From: Streptomyces sp. WM6386
GTDB lineage: Bacteria > Actinomycetota > Actinomycetes > Streptomycetales > Streptomycetaceae
Direction: 5' to 3'
NCBI RefSeq assembly: GCF_000972385.1
Contig: NZ_JXTE01000072.1
Coordinates: forward strand, 1 to 42,151
Length of the DNA: 42,151 nt
In this document: positions 20,726 through 29,260 of the stretch, one piece after another
Layout of the letters: each line of letters starts with the position of its first letter
How positions within the stretch are numbered: the stretch's first letter is position 1
Position numbers and translations under genes: made by a program
Notes under the pieces: model-generated
Told to the model about the DNA's origin: nothing
The model's database searches: none
Seen by the model: only the letters and a program-made list of their open reading frames with translations

Positions 20726-21541
20726 TCAGCCCGCCAGGCGGCGGCCGGCGTCCTCGATGCGGTCCGCGAGGGAGCCGTTGATGACCTCGTCGCCGACCTG
20801 CACCCGGATCCCGCCGAGGACCTCGGGGTCCACGTCGATGTTGAGGTGCATCGTGTGGCCGTAGAGCTTCGCGAGGGCGGCGCCCAGGCGCTGCTTCTGC
20901 GTGTCGCTCAGCGGCACCGCCGAGGTGACGACGGCGACCAGCCGGTCCCGGCGCTCGGCGGCGAGCTTGGACAAGGACTCCAGTCCCGACTCCAGGCTAC
21001 GTCCCCGCGGCGCGGTGACGAGACGCGTCACCAGACGCTCGGTGGTCGCATGGGCACGGCCGCCGAGCAGGCTGCGCAGCAGCTCGCCCTTGGCCGACGC
21101 TGTCGCGGCGCGGTCGGTCAGTGCGGCGCGCAGCTCGGTGTTCGAAGAGACGATCCGGCCGAACCGGAACAGTTCGTCCTCGACGTCGTCGAGCGCGCCC
21201 GTCTGCTGCGCGGCGGTGAGGTCGGCGATGTTCGCCAGCTCCTCCAGGGCGTCCGCGAGGTCACGCGACTGCGACCAGCGGGAGCGCACCATGCCGGACA
21301 CCAGGTCGGCGGCCTCGCCGCCCACCTGGCCACCGAGGAGGCGCTGGGCGAGTTCGGCCTTGCCCTCGCCGGCCTGCGCCGGGTCGGTGAGGACCCGACG
21401 CAGCGACACCTCGCGGTCGAGCAGCGCGGTGACGGCGGCCAGCTCCTCGGCGAGCGTGCCGACGTTCACGGACGTGTTGTCCGTCAGCGCGTCGAGACGC
21501 TCACGTGCGGCTGCCAGGGCCTCGCGGCTCGCTCCGTTCAT
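20726..21541 (-). CDS. atpH: ATP synthase F1 delta subunit, long actinobacterial form
   Basis: 271 residues against about 177 in E. coli. Delta joins the b stalk to the top of the alpha3-beta3 ring. The C-terminal two-thirds contains the OSCP-like domain ([25 protein letters not shown], then [25 protein letters not shown]). The N-terminal extension is actinobacterial; in mycobacteria it is even fused to a b-like segment. The start ATG overlaps the atpF stop by four bases (ATGA). The length and sequence look normal for Streptomyces. Confidence 0.95.
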   Translation of the reverse strand: MNGASREALAAARERLDALTDNTSVNVGTLAEELAAVTALLDREVSLRRVLTDPAQAGEGKAELAQRLLGGQVGGEAADLVSGMVRSRWSQSRDLADALEELANIADLTAAQQTGALDDVEDELFRFGRIVSSNTELRAALTDRAATASAKGELLRSLLGGRAHATTERLVTRLVTAPRGRSLESGLESLSKLAAERRDRLVAVVTSAVPLSDTQKQRLGAALAKLYGHTMHLNIDVDPEVLGGIRVQVGDEVINGSLADRIEDAGRRLAG

Positions 21542-22086
21542 CGCGCAGCCTCGGCCTTCTCCTCGAGCTCGTCGAGGAAGCGGTCGATCACGCGGCTCTG
21601 TCGGGCGTGGTCCTCGAGGGACTCACCCACGAGCTTGCCGGCCAGGTCGGTGGCGAGCTTGCCGACGTCCTGGCGCAGCGCGGAGGACGCGGCCTTGCGG
21701 TCGGCCTCTAGCTGCGCGTGACCGGCGGCGACGATCTCCTCGCGCTGCCGCTGGCCTTCCGCGCGCATCTCGGCGATGAGCGTGGCGCCCTGCTCCTGCG
21801 CCTCCTGGCGCAGACGCGCGGCCTCGTGCCGGGCCTCGGCGAGCTGAGCCTTGTACTGCTCAAGGACGCTCTGGGCCTCGACCTGCGCGGCCTCGGCCTT
21901 CTCGATTCCGCCTTCGATCGCCTCGCGGCGCTCTTCCAGAACCTTGTTGATGCTCGGAAGGAGCTTCTTCCAGAAGAAGAAGAACACGATGGCGAAGGCG
22001 ATGGTGCCGACGAGCAGCTCGGGGCCCGGAGGAATGAGCGGGTTCTGCTCTTCCTCGGCCGCCAGCTGTACCAGGTTGGCGATCAC
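21538..22086 (-). CDS. atpF: ATP synthase Fo b subunit
   Basis: 182 residues. One N-terminal membrane helix (ELLVGTIAFAIVFFFFW) follows the short LVQLAAEEEQNPLIPPGP. Then comes a long charged helix (INKVLEERREAIEGGIEKAEAAQVEAQSV onward) that forms the peripheral stalk dimer. The start is GTG 22086 with AAAGG seven bases ahead; an ATG two bases earlier is followed at once by TGA and cannot start it. The four-base overlap with atpH couples the stalk subunits. Confidence 0.96.
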   Translation of the reverse strand: MIANLVQLAAEEEQNPLIPPGPELLVGTIAFAIVFFFFWKKLLPSINKVLEERREAIEGGIEKAEAAQVEAQSVLEQYKAQLAEARHEAARLRQEAQEQGATLIAEMRAEGQRQREEIVAAGHAQLEADRKAASSALRQDVGKLATDLAGKLVGESLEDHARQSRVIDRFLDELEEKAEAAR

Positions 22087-22125
22087 ATCAGTGCCTTTCG
22101 TCGAAACGTGTCAGGTAAGGGGTGA

Positions 22126-22434
<309 letters not shown>

Positions 22435-23253
22435 TCAGTGGTGCTCGGCGAGAGCGCCCTGAATGTAGGAGCAGGCCAGCAGCACGAAGACGTATGCCTG
22501 GACGGCCTGCACGAAGAGCTCGAAGAGGATCATGACCATGGTCATGACGAAGGAGACACCGGCCGCCGGGATCATCGCGCCGTTCAGCAGGTACCAGGAG
22601 GCGACGGTGAACATGACCAGCATCAGGTGACCGGCGAACATGTTGGCGAAGAGCCGGACCGCGTGCGTGAAGGGCCGGACGAACAGGTTCGAGAGGAACT
22701 CGATGATCATCACGAGCGGCAGCACAGCGCCGAGCGACTTGTCGTAGCCCGTCACGTTCTTGAAGAAGCCGACGAAGCCGTGACGCTTGAACGTCAAGCC
22801 GACCCAGAGAACCCAGACGAGCGCGGCGAGCACCACCGGGAAGGCGAAGACCGAGGCCACCGGGAACTGGGCCAGCGGGATCACGGACCAGATGTTCATG
22901 ATCCAGATGAAGAAGAAGAGGGACACCATGAGCGGCACCCACTTCTCACCCTCCTTCTTGCCGAGGGTCTCGTAGACGATGCCGCGGCGCACGAAGTCGT
23001 AGCCGGCCTCGCCGATCATCTGCAGCTTGCCCGGGACCACCTTGGCCTTGCCGAAGGCCGCGTAGAAGAAGCTGATGACGAGCAGGGTGGTGATGAGCGC
23101 GAGCAGCATCACCTTGTTGAACTCGAACCCGCCGACCGTCGCGATCGGCTGGAAGAGGAACGAGTGCAGGCCCGGTGCCGGGAAGCCGCAGCCGTTGTCG
23201 GACATGATCCGACAGTTCCACTCAAAGGCGAGCTGGGTCTGGTCAGCACTCAC
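22435..23253 (-). CDS. atpB: ATP synthase Fo a subunit
   Basis: 272 residues with five to six helices; it forms the two proton half-channels. The essential Arg lies in FTHAVRLFANMFAGH (helix 4), and the C-terminal helix region ELFVQAVQAYVFVLLACSYIQGAL is conserved. I start at GTG 23253: AAGGAG sits six bases upstream, and homologues begin MSADxTQ. A second GTG directly before it and an in-frame ATG at 23289 are less likely. The loop after residue 20 (CGFPAPGLHSFLF) is a Streptomyces trait. Confidence 0.96.
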   Translation of the reverse strand: MSADQTQLAFEWNCRIMSDNGCGFPAPGLHSFLFQPIATVGGFEFNKVMLLALITTLLVISFFYAAFGKAKVVPGKLQMIGEAGYDFVRRGIVYETLGKKEGEKWVPLMVSLFFFIWIMNIWSVIPLAQFPVASVFAFPVVLAALVWVLWVGLTFKRHGFVGFFKNVTGYDKSLGAVLPLVMIIEFLSNLFVRPFTHAVRLFANMFAGHLMLVMFTVASWYLLNGAMIPAAGVSFVMTMVMILFELFVQAVQAYVFVLLACSYIQGALAEHH

Positions 23254-23478
23254 CACGGGCTCCTTCGGCGTGACGCATGGGTACGGCAACCTCGTTGTGT
23301 CGGCGCGGCGCGCAGCCGCGGGTCGGCACTGGACTGGTGTTACGGATGTGGGGGCGGCTGGGGGGCATCAAGCCTCGCGATTGAGCAGGCGTCAGCTCAG
23401 ATGCCCGCGCCCGCGATGCCGCAGTTGGCACCGGACGATAGCAGGAGTTCTTCCATGCCTTTATCCCGGCCCTACCCC

Positions 23479-23916
23479 TCACGACGACGACCCTGACTTC
23501 TCCGACTTCCCGCTCTTCTCGGAGTCCGGGTCGACGTAGAAGATCTTGGCCTTCATATGCGCACGGGCCTGAGCGGCCATCCACACGACGGTCGCGACGA
23601 CAAGCGAGGCCGCGAACGCCTTCGGGTTGAAGAGGGAGGTGTCCTGGAAAAGGGCGACGAAGATGAGGAGCAGCAGGAGTTGGGCGACATAGAGCATCAG
23701 CCCCATGGCCTGGAACAACTGCGGGAGCGTTTTTGCCGTCCATTGCAGGACGTACAGACCGATTCCCATGAACAGGATGGCCAGCACTGTGCCGACGGCC
23801 GCTCCGAGTGCCCCCTTGCCGCCGGCCACAACTCCACTGACGGCAACGGTGACCGCACCGGCGGCCGCTGTTGGCACAGCGGTCTGGAGAAGGTTCCGGG
23901 CGTCATTGGACGGCAT
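23479..23916 (-). CDS. atpI: ATP synthase i subunit (AtpI-like)
   Basis: 145 residues with four hydrophobic segments: roughly 14-32, 37-56, 67-89 and 98-115. AtpI helps assemble the c ring. The C-terminus is a charged tail (YVDPDSEKSGKSEKSGSSS). It is the first gene of the operon and the family is weakly conserved; the identification rests on the position before atpB plus the membrane pattern. A 225-base gap separates it from atpB. Confidence 0.88.
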   Translation of the reverse strand: MPSNDARNLLQTAVPTAAAGAVTVAVSGVVAGGKGALGAAVGTVLAILFMGIGLYVLQWTAKTLPQLFQAMGLMLYVAQLLLLLIFVALFQDTSLFNPKAFAASLVVATVVWMAAQARAHMKAKIFYVDPDSEKSGKSEKSGSSS

Positions 23917-24227
23917 GGCGGCAACTCCGCTTTCACAGGGGGCAGGGTGTCGTCATGGACGAGCGTAGTCCCGGATGGAGAGCTTGAGTCTCACGCCAAT
24001 GGACCGTCGCACTACGGTCCTTCGACTCTGTCCGGGGTTCTCGTGAACCGTATCACAAACTATTTGATGAGGTCTTTACCTGGTTGGTGTGCTCGGTGTC
24101 ACACATGAGAGTGAGAGTGCGCGTCTGTGCAAAAACGCCGCCCAGTTGTCTGGTATTGGGGCGCTTTACACCCCCAACCCACTCCCACGACTTGGCAATG
24201 CTCTAGTCAGATTCTTACCTTGCCGCG
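23917..24227 (-). promoter_or_regulatory. Upstream region of the atp operon
   Basis: 311 bases without a gene, AT-richer than its surroundings, between atpI and the WecA-like gene. It holds the Rex-like site at 24041-24058 and a perfect 7-base inverted repeat GGACCGT/ACGGTCC at 24001-24020, which would fold in the atpI leader. A weak TTGGGG/CCCCAA hairpin lies at 24156-24177 near the end of the WecA-like gene. I could not fix the -35/-10 pair with certainty. Confidence 0.55.
24041..24058. promoter_or_regulatory. Rex-type operator (redox sensing) upstream of atpI
   Basis: TCGTGA-ACCGTA-TCACAA is an inverted repeat with a six-base spacer. It matches the Rex operator of S. coelicolor (TTGTGA-N6-TCACAA type) at eleven of twelve half-site positions. 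Rex represses respiratory genes when the NADH/NAD+ ratio is low. The site lies 125 bases before the atpI start codon, close to where the promoter should be. Confidence 0.65.
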
Positions 24228-25568
24228 TCAGCGCGACGTTCCGGCTTTCCGTCTGTCCAGGAAGCGCGAACGGGCGCCGAGGGCGGTCGCCCCGTTGACG
24301 CCGGAGATCCCGACGGCGACCGGAGTGCGCTCCTCCTCTTCCTCCGACTCCACGGCCGCGGCGACCGGTTCGGCGACCGGCGCGGATTCCGCAACGGCCC
24401 TGCGGCGGCGGTAGCGCGGCGGCACGAAGGCCTGCGCCCACATCGGGGCACGCGGCGTGAAGCGCGGCAGCAGGAGCAGGAGCAGACCGATCGCGGAGAG
24501 GAACACCACACTCAGGACGATCCACATGGACGCCGAGTTCACGGAGTAGGCGAGCGCGCCGAACGCGATCAGCGCCGACCAGAAGTACATGATCAGCACC
24601 GCGCGGCTGTGCGAGTGCCCGATCTCCAGCAGCCGGTGGTGCAGATGACCACGGTCGGCGGCGAACGGCGACTGACCGCGCCAGGTGCGCCGCACGATCG
24701 CGAGGATCAGGTCGGCGGCCGGGATCGCGATGATCGTGAGCGGCAGCAGCAGCGGGATGTAGACCGGCACCGTCTGGTGCACGGCCGCCTTCTCGGACCC
24801 GGCGAACAGCTTCAGCGCGTCCGGGTCGACCTGTCCGGTGATGGAGATCGCGCCGGCCGCCAGCACCAGGCCGATGAGCATCGAGCCCGAGTCGCCCATG
24901 AAGATCCGCGCGGGATGCATGTTGTGCGGCAGGAAGCCCAGGCACATGCCCATCAGGATCGCCGAGAACAGCGTGGCCGGGGCGGCGGCCTCGATGCCGT
25001 ACGACACCCACACGCGGTAGGCGTACAGGAAGAACGCCGCCGACGCGATGCACACCATGCCCGCCGCGAGGCCGTCGAGGCCGTCGACGAAGTTGACCGC
25101 GTTGATGGTGATGACGACGAGCGCCACCGTCAGCAGGGTGCCCTGCCACTGGGTCAGCGCGACATTGCCCACCGTCGGGATCGGCAGCCACAGGATCGTC
25201 AGACCCTGCATGACCATGACGCCGGCGGCGATCATCTGGCCGCCCAGCTTGATCAGGGCGTCGATCTCGAACTTGTCGTCCAGGACGCCGATCAGCCAGA
25301 TCAGCGCGGCACCGCTGAGCAGCGCTCTGGGCTCGTTCGAGTTGTCGAAGACCTGGCTGAGGTTGGTGAGGTGGTCGGCGACCAGCAGACCCGCGCACAG
25401 GCCGAAGAACATGGCGATACCGCCGAGCCGCGGAGTCGGTTCCCGGTGCACGTCACGGGCCCTGATCTCCGGCATCGCTCCGGCCACGATCGCGAATTTA
25501 CGTACCGGCCCTGTCAGCAGATACGTCACCGCGGCCGTGATGCAGAGCGTCAGCAGGTATTCACGCAC
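24228..25568 (-). CDS. wecA: WecA-like undecaprenyl-phosphate sugar-1-phosphate transferase
   Basis: 446 residues, eleven or so membrane helices. The family moves a sugar-1-phosphate (often GlcNAc-1-P) from UDP-sugar to undecaprenyl phosphate to begin wall polymers. Motifs in order: GVLDDKFEIDALIKL (Mg-binding DD), NAVNFVDGLDGLAAG, ARIFMGDSGSMLIG, and RGHLHHRLLEIGHSH (the HxHH loop). A hydrophilic tail of about 80 residues is rich in Ala, Glu and Arg. I start at GTG 25568 (protein VREYLLTLC), as in homologues. It occupies the place of rfe/wecA in mycobacteria; in streptomycetes it may feed teichoic or teichuronic acids made with LCP ligases. Confidence 0.85.
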   Translation of the reverse strand: MREYLLTLCITAAVTYLLTGPVRKFAIVAGAMPEIRARDVHREPTPRLGGIAMFFGLCAGLLVADHLTNLSQVFDNSNEPRALLSGAALIWLIGVLDDKFEIDALIKLGGQMIAAGVMVMQGLTILWLPIPTVGNVALTQWQGTLLTVALVVITINAVNFVDGLDGLAAGMVCIASAAFFLYAYRVWVSYGIEAAAPATLFSAILMGMCLGFLPHNMHPARIFMGDSGSMLIGLVLAAGAISITGQVDPDALKLFAGSEKAAVHQTVPVYIPLLLPLTIIAIPAADLILAIVRRTWRGQSPFAADRGHLHHRLLEIGHSHSRAVLIMYFWSALIAFGALAYSVNSASMWIVLSVVFLSAIGLLLLLLPRFTPRAPMWAQAFVPPRYRRRRAVAESAPVAEPVAAAVESEEEEERTPVAVGISGVNGATALGARSRFLDRRKAGTSR

Positions 25569-25697
25569 AGGCTTCCCCACAGGTCTCGCTGGCCATCTCA
25601 GCCCCACACCCTAGCGATGGACGCATATGGATGGGGACTTTCGGGTAGCGACGATGGTTGCACGAGTGGCTGTGCACCTCGGAACGCCTACCCCCGC

Positions 25698-26939
25698 TCA
25701 GGCCGGATACGGCGGAAATCCCCCGACCAGATACCGGACTTCTTCACGTGCCTTCTGCGTCTCGGCCTCACCTCTGAGCACCCCCGCGAGCAGTACGGCG
25801 ATCCGCGCCATCTCCGCCTCCCCCATGCCCTGGGTGGTCACGGCCGCCGTTCCCAGGCGCAGGCCGCGGGCGTCCGCGTGCGGCAGCGCACAGCAGTCGA
25901 GCACCATGCCGGCCGCCGCGAGCCGGCCCCTGGCGGTCCGCCCGTCGACGCCGAGCGGTGCCGGGTCGGCGGTGACCAGATGGGTGTCCGTGCCGCCGGT
26001 GGTGACGACGAGCCCCTCGGCGGCCAGCCCCGCCGCGAGCACCCTCGCATTCGCGACCACCTGATGGGCGTACGTCGTGAAGGCCGGTGTTGCCGCCTCG
26101 CCGAACGCGACGGCCTTGGCGGCGATGGTGTGCATCTGCGCTCCGCCCTGTGTGAACGGGAAGACGGCGCGGTCGACCCGCTCGGCCAGATCGGCGCCGC
26201 ACAGGATCATGCCGCCGCGGGGCCCGCGCAGCACCTTGTGGGTGGTGGCGCAGACTACGTCGGCGTACGGCACCGGGCTGGGCGCCGCTCCCCCGGCGAC
26301 GAGCCCGATGGGGTGGGCGGCGTCGGCGATGAGATACGCCCCGACCTCGTCGGCGACCTCGCGGAAGAAGGCGTAGTCGATGTGCCGGGGGTAGGCGATG
26401 GAGCCGCACACGATGGCCTTGGGCCGGTGCTGACGGGCGAGCGTGCGGACCTGGTCGTACTCGATGAGCCCGGTCTCCGCGTCGACCCCGTACGGCACGA
26501 AGTCGAACCAGCGGCCGGAGAAGTTGGCGGGCGAGCCGTGGGTCAGGTGACCGCCGTAGGGCAGGCCGAGGGCGAGGACGGTGTCGCCGGGGCGCAGGAG
26601 TGCGGCATAGGCGGCCAGCACGGCCGACGACCCCGAATGGGCCTGCACATTGGCGTGCTCGGCGCCGAAGAGGGCCTTGGCGCGGTCCACGGCGATCCGC
26701 TCGGCGACGTCGACGATCTCGCAGCCGCCGTGGTGCCGGGCACCGGGGTATCCCTCGGCGTACTTGTTCGCCAGCGGCGACCCCATCGCGGCCAGCACGG
26801 CCGGCGAACTGAAGTTCTCGGCGGCGATCAACTGCAACGACGTCGACTGCCGAGCGAGCTCACCGAGCAGGATCTCGGCCAGTTCGGGATCCTGCCGCCG
26901 CAGGATGTCGGCGGTCTCGGGGGCATGGGTGACCGACAT
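25698..26939 (-). CDS. Serine hydroxymethyltransferase paralogue (GlyA2-like)
   Basis: 413 residues, full length for SHMT. PLP enzyme fold: the Schiff-base Lys235 in ATTHKVLRGPRGG, Asp206 and His209 in IADAAHPIGL, Arg361 in GLRLGT, and LIAAENFSSPAV near the N-terminus. Normal SHMTs have KYAEGYPGKRYYGG; here the Tyr pair is His69-His70 (KYAEGYPGARHHGG). The usual NxN loop near 346-350 (VNRNAVP type) is replaced by VLDCCALP, and QPHSGSQAN by QAHSGSSAV. So the tyrosine and folate-side residues differ. It may act on another aldehyde or amino acid, or without folate. Streptomycetes have several glyA genes; the housekeeping one is probably elsewhere. Confidence 0.85.
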   Translation of the reverse strand: MSVTHAPETADILRRQDPELAEILLGELARQSTSLQLIAAENFSSPAVLAAMGSPLANKYAEGYPGARHHGGCEIVDVAERIAVDRAKALFGAEHANVQAHSGSSAVLAAYAALLRPGDTVLALGLPYGGHLTHGSPANFSGRWFDFVPYGVDAETGLIEYDQVRTLARQHRPKAIVCGSIAYPRHIDYAFFREVADEVGAYLIADAAHPIGLVAGGAAPSPVPYADVVCATTHKVLRGPRGGMILCGADLAERVDRAVFPFTQGGAQMHTIAAKAVAFGEAATPAFTTYAHQVVANARVLAAGLAAEGLVVTTGGTDTHLVTADPAPLGVDGRTARGRLAAAGMVLDCCALPHADARGLRLGTAAVTTQGMGEAEMARIAVLLAGVLRGEAETQKAREEVRYLVGGFPPYPA

Positions 26940-27008
26940 GGTGGACTCCGGGGCGTCGACGGTGACGTACGTCCAATGTAGGCCCGGGACCGGTGAGGTG
27001 CTCGGTCG

Positions 27009-27680
27009 TCACGTCCTGGCAGCTACTCCAGTGAGAGCAGTGACCACAGGATCCACCGCCTGGTGTATCTCGTCCCCGATCGACCGGAAGAACGGCAACG
27101 GGGCGCCGTACGGGTCGTACACCTCGTCCGCCTCCGCCGTCGGTGCCAGAAGCCACCCGCGTAGAGCCGCCGCAGCACGGACCAGAGCACGGGCACGGGC
27201 CACCACGCCGTCCTCCAGAGGAGGCAGCGTTGTCGGGTCTATCGCGCGGACCAGGCGGGTGAACTCCTTGAGGGTGAAGGTGCGCAGGCCCGCCGAGTGG
27301 CCCATCGAGATGACCTGCTGACGGTGGTCGCGGGTGGCGGTGAGGACCAGGTCGGCCATGATGACGTGCTCGTCGAGGAGTTCGCGGCCCGTGAAGCCGG
27401 TCGCGTCCGCGCCGAAGTCGGCCAGCACGGTCTCCGCGTTGGCCTCCATGGGCGCGCCCTCATGGCCCCAGGTCCCCGCGCTCTCCACGACGAGCCCGCC
27501 CCACAGCGGATCGCCGAGCCGGTCCGCCAGGGCATGCCGGGTCAGCCGCTCGGTGATCGGCGAGCGGCACACGTTGCCGGTGCTGACGTGGAGGATGCGA
27601 AAGGTGTCACGCGGAAGCCCTGTGAACGTCCGCGTCTCTTCCGGGTCCCATATGCCACGCCCCGCGTCAGGGGCCGTCAA
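27009..27680 (-). CDS. Low-molecular-weight tyrosine phosphatase-like protein lacking the catalytic Cys
   Basis: 223 residues, longer than the usual 150-160. The P-loop of the family is C-x5-R; here it reads STGNVCRS at 33-40, so the nucleophile Cys is Ser33 (codon AGC at 27582-27584). The second Cys (38) and Arg39 remain. The general-acid region YDPYGAP is present near residue 190. An insertion in the middle (LLDEHVIMADLVLTATRDHRQQV is normal; the extra part is the Ala-rich stretch ARALVRAAAALRG) explains the length. It could bind phosphotyrosine or have a weak Ser-based activity. Start TTG overlaps the tsaC stop (TTGA). Confidence 0.8.
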   Translation of the reverse strand: MTAPDAGRGIWDPEETRTFTGLPRDTFRILHVSTGNVCRSPITERLTRHALADRLGDPLWGGLVVESAGTWGHEGAPMEANAETVLADFGADATGFTGRELLDEHVIMADLVLTATRDHRQQVISMGHSAGLRTFTLKEFTRLVRAIDPTTLPPLEDGVVARARALVRAAAALRGWLLAPTAEADEVYDPYGAPLPFFRSIGDEIHQAVDPVVTALTGVAART

Positions 27681-28324
27681 TTCGCCACCTCGAGGTCGGG
27701 TACGACCTTCCTGAGCTCCTCCGCGGAGATCGCGCCCGCACGCAGCAGCAGCGGCACCTCACGGGTGACGTCGACGATCGAGGAGGGGACGTTGCCCGGG
27801 GTCGGACCGCCGTCGAGGTACACGGAGACCGAGTCGCCGAGCATCTCCTGGGCCGCGTCACAGTCCTCCGGCGCCGGATGGCCCGTCAGGTTCGCCGAGG
27901 ACACCGCCATCGGGCCGACCTCGGTCAGCAACTCGATGGCCACGGGGTGCAGGGGCATCCGCACGGCGACCGTGCCCCTCGTGTCCCCCAGGTCCCACTG
28001 CAACGACGGCTGGTGCTTGGCGACGAGCGTCAGCGCGCCCGGCCAGAACGCGTCGACGAGCTCCCAGGCCAGCTCGGAGAAGTCCGTGACGAGGCCGTGC
28101 AGGGTGTTCGGGGAGCCGATGAGGACGGGCGTGGGCATGTTGCGGCCCCGCCCCTTGGCCTCCAGCAGGTCGTGCACCGCTTCCGAGGAGAACGCGTCGG
28201 CGCCGATGCCGTACACCGTGTCGGTCGGGAGGACCACGAGCTCGCCACGGCGGACGGCGGACGCGGCTTCGCGCAGACCGGTCGAGCGGTCGGTCGCGTC
28301 GTTGGTGTCGTATCGCCGAGCCAT
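27677..28324 (-). CDS. tsaC: L-threonylcarbamoyladenylate synthase (TsaC/Sua5 type, single domain)
   Basis: 215 residues, only the YrdC domain, without the extra C-terminal Sua5 domain. It makes threonylcarbamoyl-AMP from Thr, bicarbonate and ATP, the first step of the tRNA t6A modification at position 37. Marks are LPTDTVYGIG at 32-41, the KGRGRNMP loop at 57-64, FWPGALTLV, and VSSANLTG (SxN motif). ATG 28324 follows GAGGAGG. The stop overlaps the start of the phosphatase-like gene by four bases. Confidence 0.93.
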   Translation of the reverse strand: MARRYDTNDATDRSTGLREAASAVRRGELVVLPTDTVYGIGADAFSSEAVHDLLEAKGRGRNMPTPVLIGSPNTLHGLVTDFSELAWELVDAFWPGALTLVAKHQPSLQWDLGDTRGTVAVRMPLHPVAIELLTEVGPMAVSSANLTGHPAPEDCDAAQEMLGDSVSVYLDGGPTPGNVPSSIVDVTREVPLLLRAGAISAEELRKVVPDLEVAN

Positions 28325-28378
28325 TTAGCGGGCCTCCTCGTACACGTACTGCTCTGAAGACTGCGGGGTGGGGCTCAC
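28325..28378 (-). CDS. Candidate 17-codon small ORF between prmC and tsaC
   Basis: It starts at a GTG that overlaps the prmC stop (GTGA), encodes VSPTPQSSEQYVYEEAR, and ends with TAA directly against the tsaC ATG (TAAATG). Fifteen of seventeen codons end in G or C. It contains the tsaC Shine-Dalgarno. The two overlaps suggest a coupling peptide that passes ribosomes from prmC to tsaC. No homology is known to me, and chance is possible. Confidence 0.3.
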   Translation of the reverse strand: MSPTPQSSEQYVYEEAR

Positions 28379-29220
28379 GGCATCGCCTTGCGGGCCGTGG
28401 CGAACCGGGGGCGGTTGTTGAGGTCCGGGTGGTCGGCCGCGTCGGCCCAGCCCCGCTCCTCGGTGAAGATCCACGGCACCTGGCCGCCCTGGGTGTCGGC
28501 GTGTTCGATGACGACGACGCCGCCGGGGCGCAGGAGCCGGTGTGCGGTCCGTTCCAGACCGCGGATGAGTTCGAGGCCGTCCTCCCCTGAGAACAGGGCG
28601 AGTTCGGGATCGTAGTCCCGCGCCTCGGGAGCGACGTACTCCCATTCGGTCAGCGGGATGTAGGGCGGGTTGGAGATGACCAGGTCGACCTGGCCGTCGA
28701 GGTCCGGGAAGGCGCCCAGGGCGTTGCCCTGACGCAGGTCGACCCTGGACCCCTCCATGTTCTTGCGGGTCCACTGGAGGGCGTCCTCGGACAGCTCCAC
28801 GGCGTGTACCCGGGAGCGCGGGACCTCCTGGGCGAGGGCGAGCGCGATGGCGCCGGAGCCGGTGCACAGGTCGACGATGCAGGGCTCTACGACGTCCATG
28901 GCGCGTACGGCGTCTATCGCCCACCCGACCACGGACTCGGTCTCGGGACGGGGGACGAAGACGCCCGGGCCGACCTGGAGTTCGAGATACCGGAAGAAGG
29001 CCCGCCCGGTGATGTGCTGGAGCGGCTCGCGCTGCTCACGGCGGGCGATGACCTCCCAGTACCGGGCGTCGAAGTCCGAGTCCTTCACGGAGTGCAGCGC
29101 GCCCCGCTTCACGCCGTGCACGAACGCGGCGAGCTCCTCCGCGTCGTTGCGCGGCGAGGGCACGCCGGCGTCGGCCAGCCGCTGGGTGGCCTGGGCCACC
29201 TCTGCGAGCAGCAGGTTCAC
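28375..29220 (-). CDS. prmC: Peptide chain release factor N5-glutamine methyltransferase
   Basis: 281 residues. It methylates the Gln of the GGQ motif in release factors, using S-adenosylmethionine. The N-terminal helical domain (1-80) recognises the factor, with ERREPLQHITG-like REQREPLQHITG. The SAM motif is VDLCTGSGAIAL at 116-127, and the substrate Gln motif NPPY is at 184-187. Start GTG 29220 behind CGGAGGA. It lies 40 bases after prfA, its substrate's gene, a conserved pairing. Confidence 0.95.
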   Translation of the reverse strand: MNLLLAEVAQATQRLADAGVPSPRNDAEELAAFVHGVKRGALHSVKDSDFDARYWEVIARREQREPLQHITGRAFFRYLELQVGPGVFVPRPETESVVGWAIDAVRAMDVVEPCIVDLCTGSGAIALALAQEVPRSRVHAVELSEDALQWTRKNMEGSRVDLRQGNALGAFPDLDGQVDLVISNPPYIPLTEWEYVAPEARDYDPELALFSGEDGLELIRGLERTAHRLLRPGGVVVIEHADTQGGQVPWIFTEERGWADAADHPDLNNRPRFATARKAMP

Positions 29221-29260
29221 GCAAGTCCTCCGTGTCGTACTAGGTCGTGCGTACGTGCCT

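Noticed and set aside
23254..23478. Possible small gene between atpB and atpI
   Set aside because: No frame has a Shine-Dalgarno plus coding bias; it looks like an untranslated spacer.
24609..26981. 790-codon plus-strand frame
   Set aside because: Mirror frame of the WecA-like and SHMT-like genes, rich in Arg, His, Asp and Glu, without a fold signature.
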